A stretch of 64,000 bases of DNA from Perilla frutescens (GCA_026008535.1 BRKX01000002.1:63113170-63177169); one strand, 5' to 3'; positions 48,895 to 62,216 are shown, counted from the first letter of the stretch. Program-made: numbers and translations. Notes: generated by a model not told the origin, from the letters alone.

Positions 48895-50494
48895 TGATGA
48901 CATATCACACATTTTATCACTAATAAGTCCATTTATTTTGCGTTTTTATGGGTATTTTAATAGTTCTAAACGTCCTTTTAGTGTGTTTTGAGTCGGAAAA
49001 GAACAAGAAAACTGTAAAGGGAATTTCGGAGGTCGAATTTGGCGAAAGAGGCATTTTTGCCTAATTCTCTCTTAATATCTCCACGCTATAAAAAACATTC
49101 AAAGGCACTCGGGAACTTCTTCAGCAATATCCTTACATAAGGGAAACATAATGGGCATATCAGAAAATGATAAAGCTAACTAGATAGATGATGACGTGTC
49201 CACATTGCTCATACAGATTCGACTCGGGCTGTGAAGAGGGCACGTGCAGAAATTGCGAGATTTTGTTGGCTGAAGATAATGATGGGTGATCTGATCAATT
49301 GTGAAGGGAGTTGTAGTGGATAAAGACAGCTGAAGGGATCAACATTCGAGGAAGAGATAAAATCCCTGAAATATCAGCATCGGCCCAACAACCTTCAAGA
49401 TAAGGCTTATCCAGACAAGCTAAACGGGGCACACCATTTTCGAAAGCAGTTGAAGACCTCCCGCCTGTGGAGGGGGAATTTGATTTTGGCATGTTCTCTA
49501 TTTAAACAAGTTCTCAGTTGGAAACAAACACTTTGCACTCTACATTTCTGCACTTAAATTTCCACATTTAGTTTTTGCTTTAATAGTTGTTTAGACGGCA
49601 AGACAATCTGGGGTCTTATGTTCGAAGGAAGTCGAAACTTGTTTAACGCTCAACATTGGAGTTGAGTCAGTTGTTTATTCAATTTAGTAAGTTTATTTCT
49701 ATATATTAAGATTTTAATTACTGCAATTTCAATTCCGTCTAGCATGAGTGGCTAGATTTATATTTCCGGAGTTTGAACGATATACAATGGTTTCGACAAA
49801 TTCAGATACTCGTGAGGCCTTGTGGGCATATTAGTGCATGAAAAGGTTTATGTCGATTTTTATTCTTGTTCCAAGTGAGCGTGTGTTTAATATGACTAAT
49901 GTGACTAATCATTCTTTAGTTGTAATGGGCACACCAAGGTTAATTGGATTAATGAATCGTGACTGTGTGTTAATCCAAATGGTAACTGAAAAATTGGTGG
50001 GTTGTTGTGAGCACACGATGAATCAGAAAACACAACAAACTTGGTTCGTATAGGGCACAAGGTTGCCTATTCATTTACATTTCTTAGGGGAACCGAGAGG
50101 TGGGTGATAGATTAGGGGTTTAATCGATAAGGAATCACTTTTAAATCTATTTTGAGAGGATGAATAAGGAGACGTAGTGAGGAATTCGGTCTCCATAACT
50201 GAGTGAGTTAATAAGGTAGGAAGATCGATGTGCCCATAATCGAGTGAATAAAATCTAAACTGGATTCTAGTTCAAATTCTGGAAACTCTTGTTATTTGAT
50301 ATTTCTTTTATTTAGTTATTGCAGATTTACATTCCAGTAAAGTGACAACACAAACCAAACCCCATTTGTGATTGGTGACCCGAAAGTAAAATCATATCGG
50401 TTCTCTATGGGATCGACCCTTATTCATAACTAGCTACGCTCGCTGTGGGCACATGAGTATAAATTTATTTTGAGCGCGGAACGACCATGTGTCA
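48895..50494 (+). mobile_element. Probable 5' LTR of the Athila-like retrotransposon
   Basis: The stretch starts TGATGACATATCACAC and ends ACCATGTGTCA just before a primer-binding-site-like sequence. No intact second LTR is available to prove its start. The length (about 1.6 kb) suits Athila LTRs. The last ~110 bp recur in inverted form at 53743-53870, which confirms the right edge. Confidence 0.6.
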
Positions 50495-50498
50495 AAAT

Positions 50499-50516
50499 CG
50501 GTGCCATTGCGGGAGA
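50499..50516 (+). other. Degenerate primer-binding site of the Athila-like element
   Basis: TCGGTGCCATTGCGGGAG resembles the TGGCGCCGTTGCCGGGGA primer site of Athila/Tat elements, with several C/G-to-A/T changes. It sits directly after the LTR. Confidence 0.6.
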
Positions 50517-50879
50517 ACTAATTTCCAGTGATTTTACTTTTCAAGCTTGTATGCCTCGAAGTTAATGTCCAGGACTTCTGTAGGGGAACATCTATTGTAC
50601 GATCCGGAGATAGAGAAAACTTCGAGGAAGAACAGAGCAGGAGCAAGGAAGGCATGATGAGTTGTAAACAAACCCCATAAGCCAAACACCACCAGAAGAT
50701 CAAGAAGACGCAGGGCACGATGAGGAATGACAGTTTGAGCACGACCGAGTTCATAATATGGCAACAGCAAATGAAGACAATCAAACTCTAAGACAGTTAG
50801 TTTTCCCGACTAACATGAATCTACGCTCGATGGTTATTACACTCTCAGCAGTAATTCAAGCCTAGGATATTCATGCAAC

Positions 50880-51960
50880 TTCATCCAAATCTTGGCAAAA
50901 TTCCATGGAATGCCGGGAGAAGATCCTCAAAAACATTTGCAATATTTTGAGATGGTTTGTCAAACTCAACCATCCGATCATGGACGAGAAGAGTATGTGC
51001 GGTTGGTCTCGTTCTCTTTCACTCTACAAGATAGGGCATATGACTGGCTGTTTACATTATCGACTGGAGCTGTGACCACATGGAGTCAATTTCAACCGAA
51101 ATTCTTAGAAAAATACTTCTCAGTATCTCGAGTACAAGAAATGAGAAGAATGATTGGAAGCCTGAAGATAGGAACTGACGAGAGTTTCTATGATTATTTG
51201 GAAATATTTCAGGCTATGCTAGCGAAATGCCTACAATACCAGATAACTGAACATGATTTGATTCAGTACTTTGTTGGAGGGTTGAGACCCCATGAGAGGA
51301 CGATAGTGAATGCCTCTGTAGAGGATCTATATTAAACAAATAGCCGGTCGAAATATTTAGAATTCTTATAGAAATGGCCGAAGATAACCAAGACTTCGGT
51401 GGAGAGGGCATACAGACAATTAGTGAGTCCTAGAGAGCACCAGACCAAGATAGCAGGATAGACAGACTTTGTGAAAATTTTGAAAAAGGTTTTTCTGCTA
51501 TGAGTATGGGGAAAAAGCCCAGACCCTGTGGAGTGTATAATAATGTGCTTTATTTTACTGATGAATGCCCAAATCTACAAGATGAAATGGAAGAAGTGAA
51601 TGCCATAGATGGACAGAATGGGCATCCGAGGACATATGACCCCCATTCGTAGACATATAATCCTGCCTGGAGCGATCACGATAAATTTCAATGGTGGAGG
51701 CCAGATAATGGACCACCTATCCGACCACCACCAGCAGAAAATAATAAAAGACCAACATTGGAAGATCTTGTGTATGCCATGACTGAGAAGAATGATAAGT
51801 TCAAGCAAGAAACAAGAGCAGGTTTCTCGCATACAAGCAAACAAAACGCTCAATTATCTCATTCTATGCACAAGATGGAGGAGAAAAATGGGAAGCTTCC
51901 TTCCCAGGTGGAAAATCCACGAGAACAGGCGAATGCAGTAGCTCTAAGGAGTGAAAAATA
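50880..51960 (+). pseudogene. Athila-type gag, broken by stops and frameshifts
   Basis: From 50892 the frame carries GMPGEDPQKHLQYF, AYDWLFTL, TTWSQFQPKFLEKYF and LIQYFVGGLRPHERT, the retrotransposon gag domain of Athila Gypsy elements. It stops at 51335. The frame then resumes in pieces. A zinc-knuckle remnant near 51525 (CGVYNN...TDEC) has lost the second Cys and the His. NPREQANAVALRSEK near 51922 matches the Athila NPKEQxxAVTLRSGK motif. The element codes for the virus-like-particle protein in active relatives; this copy is dead. Confidence 0.85.
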
Positions 51961-52069
51961 GCTTCCGGAGGTGTTCAGGCCAGTAGAAGAGATGATGATG
52001 TGCCCTTGAATGAAGAAGTGGTGAAGTCACTCGAAGAAGATGAGGCATAAAAAATTGAACAAAAAGACC

Positions 52070-52783
52070 ATGTGCCCATACCAAAAGTAAAACTACTAGT
52101 GAAGATACTTGTTCCAGGAAAAAGAAAACCTCTATTTCCAGGGAGGTTGGCCCAAAATAGAAAAGAAGAAGAGACAAGGAAGATGGTGAAGGTCTTTAGC
52201 AAGGTGGAGAATCAATATCCCCTTGATCTAAGAGATTAAGTTAGTGTCGCGGTATGCCCGATTTCTGAAGGAATTATGCACCAGAAAAGTGTGCTTCAAT
52301 GATGATGCTAATTTCTTAGTCGGGAATAATGTATCAGTTTTGATACAGAGAAAGCTACTGAAGAAATGTGATGATCTAATGATGTTCATGATCCCCTGCA
52401 TAATAGGAGATAAAAAGATGGAGAAGGCCATGTTGGATTTAGGGGCATCCATAAACGTAATGCCTTTGTCTGTTTTTAAAGAATTAAAGATCGGGCCTTT
52501 GAAAGAGACTCATGTTGTTATTCAATTAGCTGGTCGATCTAATGTATATCCTGAAGGCCTGATTGAATACGTGTTGGTAAAGATGGACGAGCTTATTTTC
52601 CGTACAGACTTTTATGTGCTTGATATGGGCACAACAACTTCAAGATCATCAGTTCTATTGCTGGGAAGACCCTTTATGAAAACAACTCGTACTAAGATTG
52701 ATGTAGATAAGGGTACACTGACCTGTGAATTTGATGGGGAGAAGGTGATGTTCAATATCTTTGAAGCTATGAAGCATCTCTAA
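52070..52783 (+). pseudogene. Athila-type aspartic protease region
   Basis: The long open frame 52244-52783 contains YARFLKELCTRK and the retropepsin-like motif DLGASINVMPLS, then SVLLLGRPFM and TCEFDGE. The related lead-in PLFPGRLAQNRKEE lies at about 52130 and is separated from the open frame by a frame disruption near 52235. The Asp-Leu-Gly-Ala motif replaces the more usual D(S/T)G but is common in Athila protease. Confidence 0.85.
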
Positions 52784-52954
52784 ATACAGAGAATTGCAAC
52801 TTTGTAAATTCATTACATCCACCACTCCGCTCCACTCTTTCACTAGTGAGCAGAAGAGAGCATTTGGAGTGGGAATTATGAGACGGGCTGACTGATCGTG
52901 ATGCCTTAGAAAACGATGATGACATAAGAAATGGAATTATGATGATGTACTCGT

Positions 52955-53742
52955 TGGAATAAATGTCACAGGTGTGTGGATTATGGTGTGCCCATAAGGA
53001 GAAATGATGACAGAATGATGTCTTACATTGTTAAGGCACCCAAACTGGAGCTGAAGGCATTGTCAGGGCATTTGAAGTATGCCTATTTGGGAAATAACGA
53101 GACTCTTCACGTGATAATTAGTTTGGGTTTGACCCAAGCTAATGAAGATCTCCTACTGAGACTATTGAGGCCGTACAAGGAGGCACTTGGATGGACATTG
53201 GCTGACATAAAGGGTATTAGCCGAGCGGTTTGCATACACAAAATTTTACTAGAAGATGATGCAAAGCCAGTTCGTGATCCGCAAAGAAAGTTGAATCATG
53301 TGATAAAGGATGTGGTGCTGAAGGAGATCATCAAACTGCTGGACCAAGGTATTATATATCTAATATCAAATAGCAAGTGGGTCAGTCCAATTCATGTTTT
53401 GCCCAAGAAGTCCGATATTCAGGTTGTGAAGAATGAGAAGGGAGAGCTTGTGCCCACACGAATGCAAATTGACTTGAGAGTTTGCATAGATTACAGGAAG
53501 TTGAACACAATCACAAGAAATGATCATTTTCCACTTCCGTTCATTGGCCAGATGTTGGAGAGACTCACATGAAACACGTTCTTCTGTTTCTTGGATGGAT
53601 ATTATGGATACATGCAGATTGCAGTTAATCAAGATGATCAGGAGAAAACAACATCCACATGCTTATTCGGAACCTTTGCTTATCGCAGAATGCCCTTTGG
53701 TCTCTGCAATGCTCCAGGCACATTTCAGCGATGCGTGATGAG
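52955..53742 (+). pseudogene. Athila-type reverse transcriptase, truncated
   Basis: Open frames 52976-53572 and about 53575-53742 read LRLLRPYKEALGWTLADIKG, KLNHVIKDVVLKEIIKLLD, WVSPIHVLPKK, RVCIDYRKLN, then after a stop FLDGYYGYMQI and YRRMPFGLCNAPGTFQRC. These are the first reverse-transcriptase blocks. The sequence breaks off before the YxDD active-site box, exactly where an inverted LTR fragment begins. RNase H and integrase are absent. Confidence 0.88.
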
Positions 53743-53880
53743 TGCTGATTTTGACATGTGGTTGTTTCGTACTCAAAATAAATTTATACTCCTGCGCCCA
53801 CAACAAGTGTAGCTAGTTATGAGTAAGGATCGATCCCACAGAGAGATGCGATTTTATGGCCTGTGTTTTACTTTCTAAAA
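53743..53880 (-). mobile_element. Inverted LTR-end fragment joined to the truncated reverse transcriptase
   Basis: Read on the minus strand it matches 50370-50508. The shared blocks include CATGT(C)/(G)TCAAAATC, AGTATAAATTTATTTTGAG, CATAACTAGCTAC, GGGATCGA(C/T)CC and a TGTAAA(T/A) tail. It includes the start of the primer site as well as the LTR end. It is either the relic of a second element in opposite orientation or the product of an inversion. Confidence 0.78.
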
Positions 53881-53999
53881 TTTACATTAAGTTCATAATG
53901 ATGTTCTTGCACATTATTGTGAACTTTATCTTATAACGTTCAAGTATTTTTGTGTGAACGTTTGCTGAACAGATACTTCATAAGGAGTGTGTAATTTCA

Positions 54000-54310
54000 C
54001 ATTCTAATTAAAATTTATTAATTTTAATTAGAGTTTATATTTAATTTTAAAAAATTAAGTATCAAGTGCAGTGCATGACTGCATTGTGCGAGTTGCCGCA
54101 TCGAAAAAATTTAATTAGAGTTTAATTTTAAAAAATTAATTATCAAGCGCAGTGCACGACTGCATTGTGCGAGTTGCCGTATCAAAAAATTTAATTTAAT
54201 TAACTTTATTTTAGGGTCCACAATTTCATTTATGGTACATATAATTATTTTAAAAAAATAATTATCGAAAACAATGCACAAATCCACGCGTTGCATGAGT
54301 CGTTGGAAAA
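54000..54310. repeat. 81-bp satellite-like tandem repeat, two good copies and one diverged
   Basis: The unit carries TTAATTAGAGTTTA, TTTTAAAAAATTAA(G/T)TATCAAG and GCATTGTGCGAGTTGCCG. The last motif is at 54081 and 54162 (81-bp spacing). A decayed third copy lies near 54260-54305. A related single block lies at 40545-40640. Confidence 0.75.
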
Positions 54311-55185
54311 AAATAATTAAATTAATTCACTTTGATTTTAGAGTTTAATAGCTCAATTTTATAGTTTATATTTTTGGTTAAAAAAATAAAAGAAAAAAAA
54401 ATAAAGATGGCGCGCGTGCACATGTACCACATGTGACATGCACACTTCCACTTCAAAAAGAAGAAGAAAAAATGTCGGTTGCACCAATTGCTTCGGTGTG
54501 GCAGACTTACCCAATTTCCCTCTTACACTTAATATCTTACAATTTTAACTTATTATAATAATACCCCAATCTATATTTAGTAACATTTTTATCTCCAATG
54601 TTTTTATTATGTCACAATTCTACTATCTTTAAACTTTTCCAACAAGTGAAAGTTAAGTCATCACGTCACGTCGGAGAACATGTGGACAATAAAAAAAATA
54701 TTTCAGAATGACGTGGGTCTCAAACTCAATCAAACCTCCCCGTAGGTTCCAAAAGTCCAACCATATTTATAAAATAATGATAATTTTGAGCAATATTTAA
54801 CACCTTATGCGGGAAAACGAGTAAGATTTTTGCTCACGTGTTTTCCGACATGGTGAGTTGGTGACTCAGCTTTAAGTTACCGGAAAAACTTACAGAAAGT
54901 AGACTTGTGACAAAAATGAAATGGGGGGTGTAAATTGTTACTCAATCAAGTATAATTTATCCTAAATTTATTGTATGTGACACAATCTCTTTGTAAAAAC
55001 ATAATTATGTTAAATAATAATTAAAAATCCAACATAAAATTTTAAATGAATAAAAATTATTATATAGGAATTATTTAATATGATTTAGAATATATAATTT
55101 TTTTTTTGAATTGATGAAAATGTAAACGATAAATTTCGAATAGGAGATATATTTCTTTTACACATAAATCTTGAGCTGGGATATT
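54311..55185. other. Intergenic sequence, nothing firm
   Basis: A small GCGCGCGTGCACATGTACCACATGTGACATGCAC patch, partly palindromic, lies at about 54410-54445. The rest is AT-rich with no gene. Confidence 0.4.
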
Positions 55186-55780
55186 TAAATAGATGACAAA
55201 GACTTGTGTTAGACCGTCTAACGGGTCATAAACCGTTAGACGGATATTAAGATCCGACCCGGATCCGGGTCACAATGAAGTGTCACCAGATATGAAGCTA
55301 AGTATCCCCAATCATAAACGGAAGTGTCACCGGATATGAACCAACATAAGTTTTAATAAATTTTAATATTTTTTTAGTAATATCTTTAACTATTATGTGA
55401 AGTTCTATCAATTGTAACATGAAGTATCATTAACATAACAAGCATGTACAACGAACTATCACGTTGAATTATTAAAGCAAATAACAATAAAGTGTCACCG
55501 AATATGAAGCTAGGTATCACCAATCATAACCGAAGTGTCACATATTATGAACTGAAAGTGTCACCAGATATGAAATATTTTTTAGTAATATCTTTAACCA
55601 TTGTATGAAGCTCAGTGTCACGAGAGATGAAACTAAGTATCACCAATCATAAACTGAAGTGTCACATACTATGAACTGAAGTGTCACCAGATATGAAGTT
55701 AAAAAAACGGATCGGGTTATGATCCGTCTAATGAAAACGACCCGTTAGACCGTCTCATAGGAGACCACCCCTAAATAGAT
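55186..55780. mobile_element. MULE-type element with 9-bp target duplication and internal repeats
   Basis: The element proper is 55195-55771. Near the ends, TAGACCGTCTAACGGGTC and its inverted partner GACGGTCTAACGGGTC pair, and TTAGACGGA pairs again just inside. TAAATAGAT flanks both sides perfectly (55186-55194, 55772-55780). The interior repeats AAGTGTCACC(A/G)GATATGAAG and GTATCACCAATCATAA several times. The outermost ~15 bp of the TIRs are diverged. Confidence 0.72.
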
Positions 55781-58700
55781 ATATGATGAGATATGGGCGG
55801 CCACGTAAGGGTTCGGCTGGGAATGGAGCGCTGAATTTAGAGCTATTCACAAATCACAATCAACACACAAAACCCCACCACCACTTTCTCAATCAAATAA
55901 ACCAATCTTCCTTTTCTTTTTTATTCCTTTATAATAAGTCATGCATATATATATGGGGCCAGTTTTCGAATGTCTACTAAATTATCTGTTGTGACTATAT
56001 TTGACTCATACGACAATATTATATGAAAACCATACATGATATATAATAATATATTCAACACGAATACGAAATCTGCCGGGGTGGCATAGAATTAGAATGA
56101 TAAAATAAAATTAATTTATACTAAATAAATTTTATTTTAATGTTAAATATATGTTATATGATGCGGGAATTATCAAAGCTTTAAATACATGAATGTTTAA
56201 ATAATTTATTATCGTATCATGATATTATGTTGTTTCAATAATCTTAAAATTTCTCATAATTTATTTTCCCTCTATCATTACGTTTGAAATGAGTTCTATA
56301 AAATGAGTATTTAATATCATCATCTCCCAAATTAAGTTTGAAAAAGGAAAAGCAAAAACATGAAAAAGAGGCAATAATGAGTGCCACTTGGGGTCATGAT
56401 TTATTGGCTGCAAAACATATTATGCCAAACAAGAATGATGATGTTGGTCCTCAAAACCTTAATAGGTAACGGCCCTACTTCTACTACTACGACCAAAAAA
56501 AAAGGCCCTACTACTACCGTATATACTTGTTTATCTTAATTTATGTTTTACTTAAATGGGAAATATATTGTTGAATAAATATACTTTGAAATAATTATTA
56601 TGAATTTCTTTACATATATAATTATTTGAGTTCGGTTCAATCAATATATCTAACAAATCCAAATATGATATTATACTCAATTTGATTTTCGGCAAAAGCG
56701 ATAAATATCAAGATGAGCCCAATCCCAAATTTTATTATTGACTTCGGAGGATAATCCAACACAAAATTGATGTTTTTGTGGGATTGATGTCATAAACATG
56801 TCTCAACAGTTGAATCTTTACAGTTCATACTCATATTTCTCTGACGATATAGTCAACAAGTTACTCAATGTAAAATAAATTATTGTGTATTTTCATTTAC
56901 AGTTTAATTTAAAGAAGTATTCTCATGTTAGATCGTTTGACTGCACAAAATTCGTAATGCGATTCTCATATCGGATCCGAATATTATCTGGATCTATACG
57001 TGATATGTCATGTACAAATGCAAAGTAAATCTGGATATAATCATATCTAAATTGATCTGACACAACTCACACACATTTGTGAACTCTAAATTCTTGATTT
57101 ATTTCTGCATAAAATTAACTTTGGGAATTAGGAACTCCGTGACACGACGATAATGTACCAACTACAAACCTTGCTTGCCCTCTCATGCTTTTGTTTTGAA
57201 GCACTTTTGTCAATTAATTAAAGCAACAATTAAATTATTATTTGGTGGAAATTAAGTTAATTCGTAACTACTGTATATAACAAATTAATACTAATCAGCA
57301 CATACCTCATATATATTACTAAACGTTACATATCTTCACTTTTTTGAATTTTTATGAATTTTAGAGCTGATGTGAGTTACCAGAATGAGAAGAAATTGGA
57401 AATTTGAAGGTTTTGGTATTGAATGAAAAACTAGTAAAAATTCTCAAGACTCAGCCACATATAAATCTATTATTATTATTATTATAATCCAAAGAAATAA
57501 GAAGCGCAAGGAATAGGCCAAGGATGGAAAGTAACGGCGCGTGTGTTTTCGAGTTGGGTACAGTTAAGTATGAGTTGGAGCTATTATGGTTTACACCAAT
57601 TTTTTTGCTCAACTCAAGAAATAGATTGTCACGTTTTATTTTATTTGTATCATTAATTATATAATCAAATGGGTGCTCATTTGTCAACCTCACAAGTCCT
57701 TTTACGGGACCCTACAAAAAGATGACAACAATTTCTATGAATGCGAATAACATACATATATTAAAAGGGAATAGGCTCCTATTTATATATATTTTTAAAT
57801 GAAATTATACGGTGAGTTTCAAGTATGATCATGTTTACAATCGTCCGTATCATGAAGCAATTGAGGCGGTTGCTTTAGGTTTTTTTTTTTTTTTAAATAA
57901 GGCCTCATATTTTAATATCTCATTATTTTAATTATAATATTGTATTGTTTTCTATTCAACTGGACATGATTTGAGACTCACTGGTAGCGCAAAACATGGT
58001 TTGAGACTCGCTGGTAGTGCAAAACATTTTTCTTGATTATTGTATTAGTTTTCAATTGAAATACTATATTACATTAAAAAATAACTAAAGGTTAACATAT
58101 ATTGTGTAAGGAGTATTTCTTAATAAAATCTAAAACATTTATTTTGATCATATAATATTTTTAAACTTAAAATTAATAAAAACTTACACAATATAACCCC
58201 CCCCCCCCCCACCCGCGCACATATTTTGCCTCAGTCCCCATATATATTATGTTAGTACTACCCTAATAATGTTTTAACTTTTGATCCGATTCCACCGTCG
58301 AATTTTTAAAAAATAGCTTAGTTTGGGCCTTTTGTTATCCTACCAAATCATTTTAACTTTCTCACCACACCTTCACGACTTAATTATTCTATCACTGATT
58401 GTTGAAAAGCCAATTCACCCCACTTCAGAAAAGCCCATTTATTGGGATTCAAAACCTCTCAATCATTTTTAAGATTAACGTCAAATTGATGTCGAAATCT
58501 CGACTTAAAATTTGCTGCAATTCGTGTACATCACCTAGCAATTAAAAAATTTTCAATCACTTTACCCGTCGTCCAAATATTTCATTTTAAAGGAATCCAT
58601 ATTGCTCGATGTCTTAATTGAAGATTGTTGAATATTGATTGGAAAATTTTGCATAATTGGAATTTAAACGAACTTTAAGTTTAGATTTTAATGTTAAATC

Positions 58701-59468
58701 GCAAAATTAGTCTGAGGAGTTAAAGCCCAAGAGAAGGAATTTCCAAAAGTGAGCTTAATTTAGCTTTTTGATAGGAGTAGAGATCTTTTAGTCCTAACTT
58801 TATGTGCCAACATTAAAATTAATATTATTAATAATGTATTTTTATAAAAATAAAATTTACTATATTATAACTAATCATAATTAATATTTATTGCTAAAAA
58901 TTGAATTTTTAAAATTATATACCTTACTTAGGAATAATCAACCCCAAAAATCAATTATATTAACTGAAAAATGAAAATTAAATATTTAAAAATCTTAATT
59001 GGGTGGAATAAATCCTAAATAAAATTGTAAAATTATGCTAAATCTAAAGAAATTAAAATTGAAGAAAAAAATAAAAAAAATAATAATTTTAAGCTTTGAT
59101 ACACAGTTGACACGCACAAATTGGGATTAGAAAATCTCAAATGTTTCGATAATCGATGACGGAGTAATTTAATTGTGACGGTGCAACAACGAACTAAAAT
59201 GATTTAGAGAGATAACTCACGACTCTAATTGAACTATTTTAAAAAAAATTAAGGAATTCCAAATTCATCGTTAAGGGTAATGTACCCTAAAAAATATAAA
59301 ATCTTATCAAAATATTGAAGACAATCCGACAAGAAAATCAGGGCTACATCCCAAACTACTTTATCAAAAACATATTTAAACAAAAAGCTTTGTCCAAACA
59401 ATCCCAACTTTGATTTTTTTGCATATTGTTCGATAGTTTAATGTGCCAAAAAATACATACATCTCTCT

Positions 59469-59505
<37 letters not shown>

Positions 59506-60585
59506 AGGGTTAGTACGTAAACTATCTATATATAATGTAAAATTTGAAATAAATCTGAATCATTCAATAAGACTATCTAATGGACTGAAAAAGTGGTAAT
59601 TTTGCATAAATCATTTTAGAAAATACATCATATATAATGCTAAAATACAACTTTTATAATGTTAAAAATAACACTTACTCCTATCTATATCTAAATCTAT
59701 ATCTATATTATATCTAAAAGTAAGATAGTCACTATAAATAGTAATAATAGATTTTCTCGCCTAAATACACTTTCTATAAATAAAAGTATAATATTTATTA
59801 ATTAGTTAATATTTATATTATATAGTCATTCAATACTACAATTTCAACATTATAAACTATTTTTTTTATTTTTCAAAAATACTATTTTTTATCAAAAATT
59901 TATTTGTTCATTCAATGAAAAAATTATGTGGCCTTTAAATTGTTGGTTTATATGTGAATTTTCTAAACACCTATTTTTTTCTTTACGATGGATCATAAAT
60001 TTATATTAATTATTATTCTTTTAAGTGTTATGAGTGAATGTTCTAATATATTAATTTAAAATATTTTAAATTTTTAAGTTGATTAAATATATTAAAATAA
60101 TTCCAGATTCACATCAAAATTTCAATTAAATATATTTAAATTTTCAAATTAAATGTATTAATCAAGATACACATCGAAAATTTTAAATTAAATCTACTTA
60201 AAATTTTGAATTAAATGTATTAATAGAACTTAGCAATTAATTGTTAAATGTATTTATGTCATGAATTTTATATATAAATTAATTAAATAGTTAAAGCTTA
60301 TAGTTTTAGTTTTTCAAACAAAAATCATCACACATAAAAAACTTACAAATATTGTTATGCATGAACAAATTATAAATTGTGAGTCCCAACAATGATATTT
60401 CCACATTTGTTGATTTCTAGGTTGAGATCAAGTATAATATTTAGATATTTGAAATTATCATTTTAATATTAAATATTAAATATATTTTAAATTTATAAAT
60501 TTGAATTGAAATATATATATATATATATATTAAATAGTTCAAATGAAGTATTTTAAAAATATTGATTTAAATTTTATACTCTTTA
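55781..60585. other. Long AT-rich intergenic region
   Basis: No gene was recognised. Small features: two copies of a 30-odd-bp unit (GTTTGAGACTCGCTGGTAGTGC) at about 57970-58025, a run of 14 C at 58197-58210, and a (CA)n microsatellite at about 59476-59501. Short open frames at 55783-55980 and 57451-57693 have no motif. Confidence 0.5.
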
Positions 60586-61434
60586 ATTGATTAAGGGTAT
60601 TTCTAAGTAAATCATCATTTTTTTTTCTTTGTATACCACATTTATTTCATACACCACACAACTTTTTCATATTTTCACATTTTTTCTTTACACGCCACAA
60701 TAAAAGTCATTTCTATTCTTTCACTATGAAAATAAATTAAAAAAAAATCAAAAGTAATTAAAAAAAATATACTTCACTCCTCACTCTCTCTCCTCCATAC
60801 TACATACGTGTTGCCCTCCGTCGCCGTTACCTTTCTTCCTAATATGCCGCCTTCGTTTTTCTTCCCCAGTAATTAATTAATTTTTTTCAAAATAAAATAG
60901 AGAAGGACGTAGTTGCCGTCAACATTGTGTTTCAACTCTGACAAACCCATTTTTCATATTTATAAAATATTCCTACAAATCCTTCAATGTCACCAGATTT
61001 TAAAGTAATATCATCAACACCATGTTCCAAATGTCAACCCCTCAATCAGATACATGTATTTCTCCAAACATTTATGCGATAGATCATGTGATTGGAGAAG
61101 TTAACGAAATCAATTTTTTAGCCTAAAAAATATATGACATCAACACACACATTTGATTTCATAGGCAATTCTTATAAAGAAAATAAATGGAGGAAGATGA
61201 GAGAAATGAAGATTAGCATAAATGGAGGGAAATGAGAGAGCAATGTGGCAGGTGCGGTCACTGGGGCGGGAAGGGGGGGGGGGGGAATTTTTTTATTTAT
61301 TTTATTTATTTTTAAGTAATTTTTAAAATTAAAAATGATATTTATGTAAATTAATAATTATTTATTTTTGAATTAAATTTAATAGTAGTGTATAAAGAAA
61401 ATTTAATGGCGTATTAGAAATGCCCATTGATTAA
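60586..61434. mobile_element. MULE-type element, 831 bp, with perfect 9-bp target duplication
   Basis: The element proper is 60595-61425. The left end GGGTATTTCTAAGTAAATCA and the inverted right end GGGCATTTCTAATACGCCAT match. TTTTCTTT(G/A)TATAC follows in both arms. ATTGATTAA flanks both sides (60586-60594 and 61426-61434). A less AT-rich segment at 60775-60870 (CCGTCGCCGTTACC, ATGCCGCCTTCG) may be a captured gene piece. A run of 13 G lies near 61273. Confidence 0.82.
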
Positions 61435-62216
61435 ATATAATTTAAAAAATAAAGATCTGCACATAAAATTTTAAATTAAATATTTTTAAATTTTGAATGG
61501 TCGAAACTCGAAATGTATTAATTGATCTTATCATTTTAATGTTAGATAATTTTAAGATTTTCAAGTTATCATATTTAAGTTTTCAACTTTAAAGATATTT
61601 TAAATAGTTAAAATTTATATATTTTAATTTTAAACCAAAATTTATCTCACATTGAATAACAAATAAATAATATTGTATATGAACAAACTATGAACTGTGC
61701 CCAACAATGATCTCTGCAAATTGAGATCAAGTATAATATTTGATATTTGATTTTATCAATTTAATACGATACATTTTAAATGTTTAGAAATTAAATATTT
61801 TTGAATTAAAATTGAATTCAATATATTAAACAAATATAATAAGATATTCTAATATATTAATTTAAAATATTTTTAATTTTTTAGTTAATTAAAAAATTCA
61901 ACATCCACATCCAAACTCTTTTAATGAGTTAAAATCTTTAAAGATAATGTATTTGATTTTTTCAATAAAAAATATTTTTTTCTATCATTCCTCATTCGTG
62001 TGTATGCGCGTGTGTATAGATTTGTGAAGTTCTAAAGTTACATATCAATCATCGGGACTATGATATTTTGTTTCTCCACAAGTGGGTTCATAAAGTTACA
62101 TATAATAACATATAAAATTCCATTTAGATTGTCTTCGTCTGAGCATTTTCATTTTTTTATAATATATTATTACATATTCCTATTTACATATTAAATTTTC
62201 ACTTACCCTGCATATT

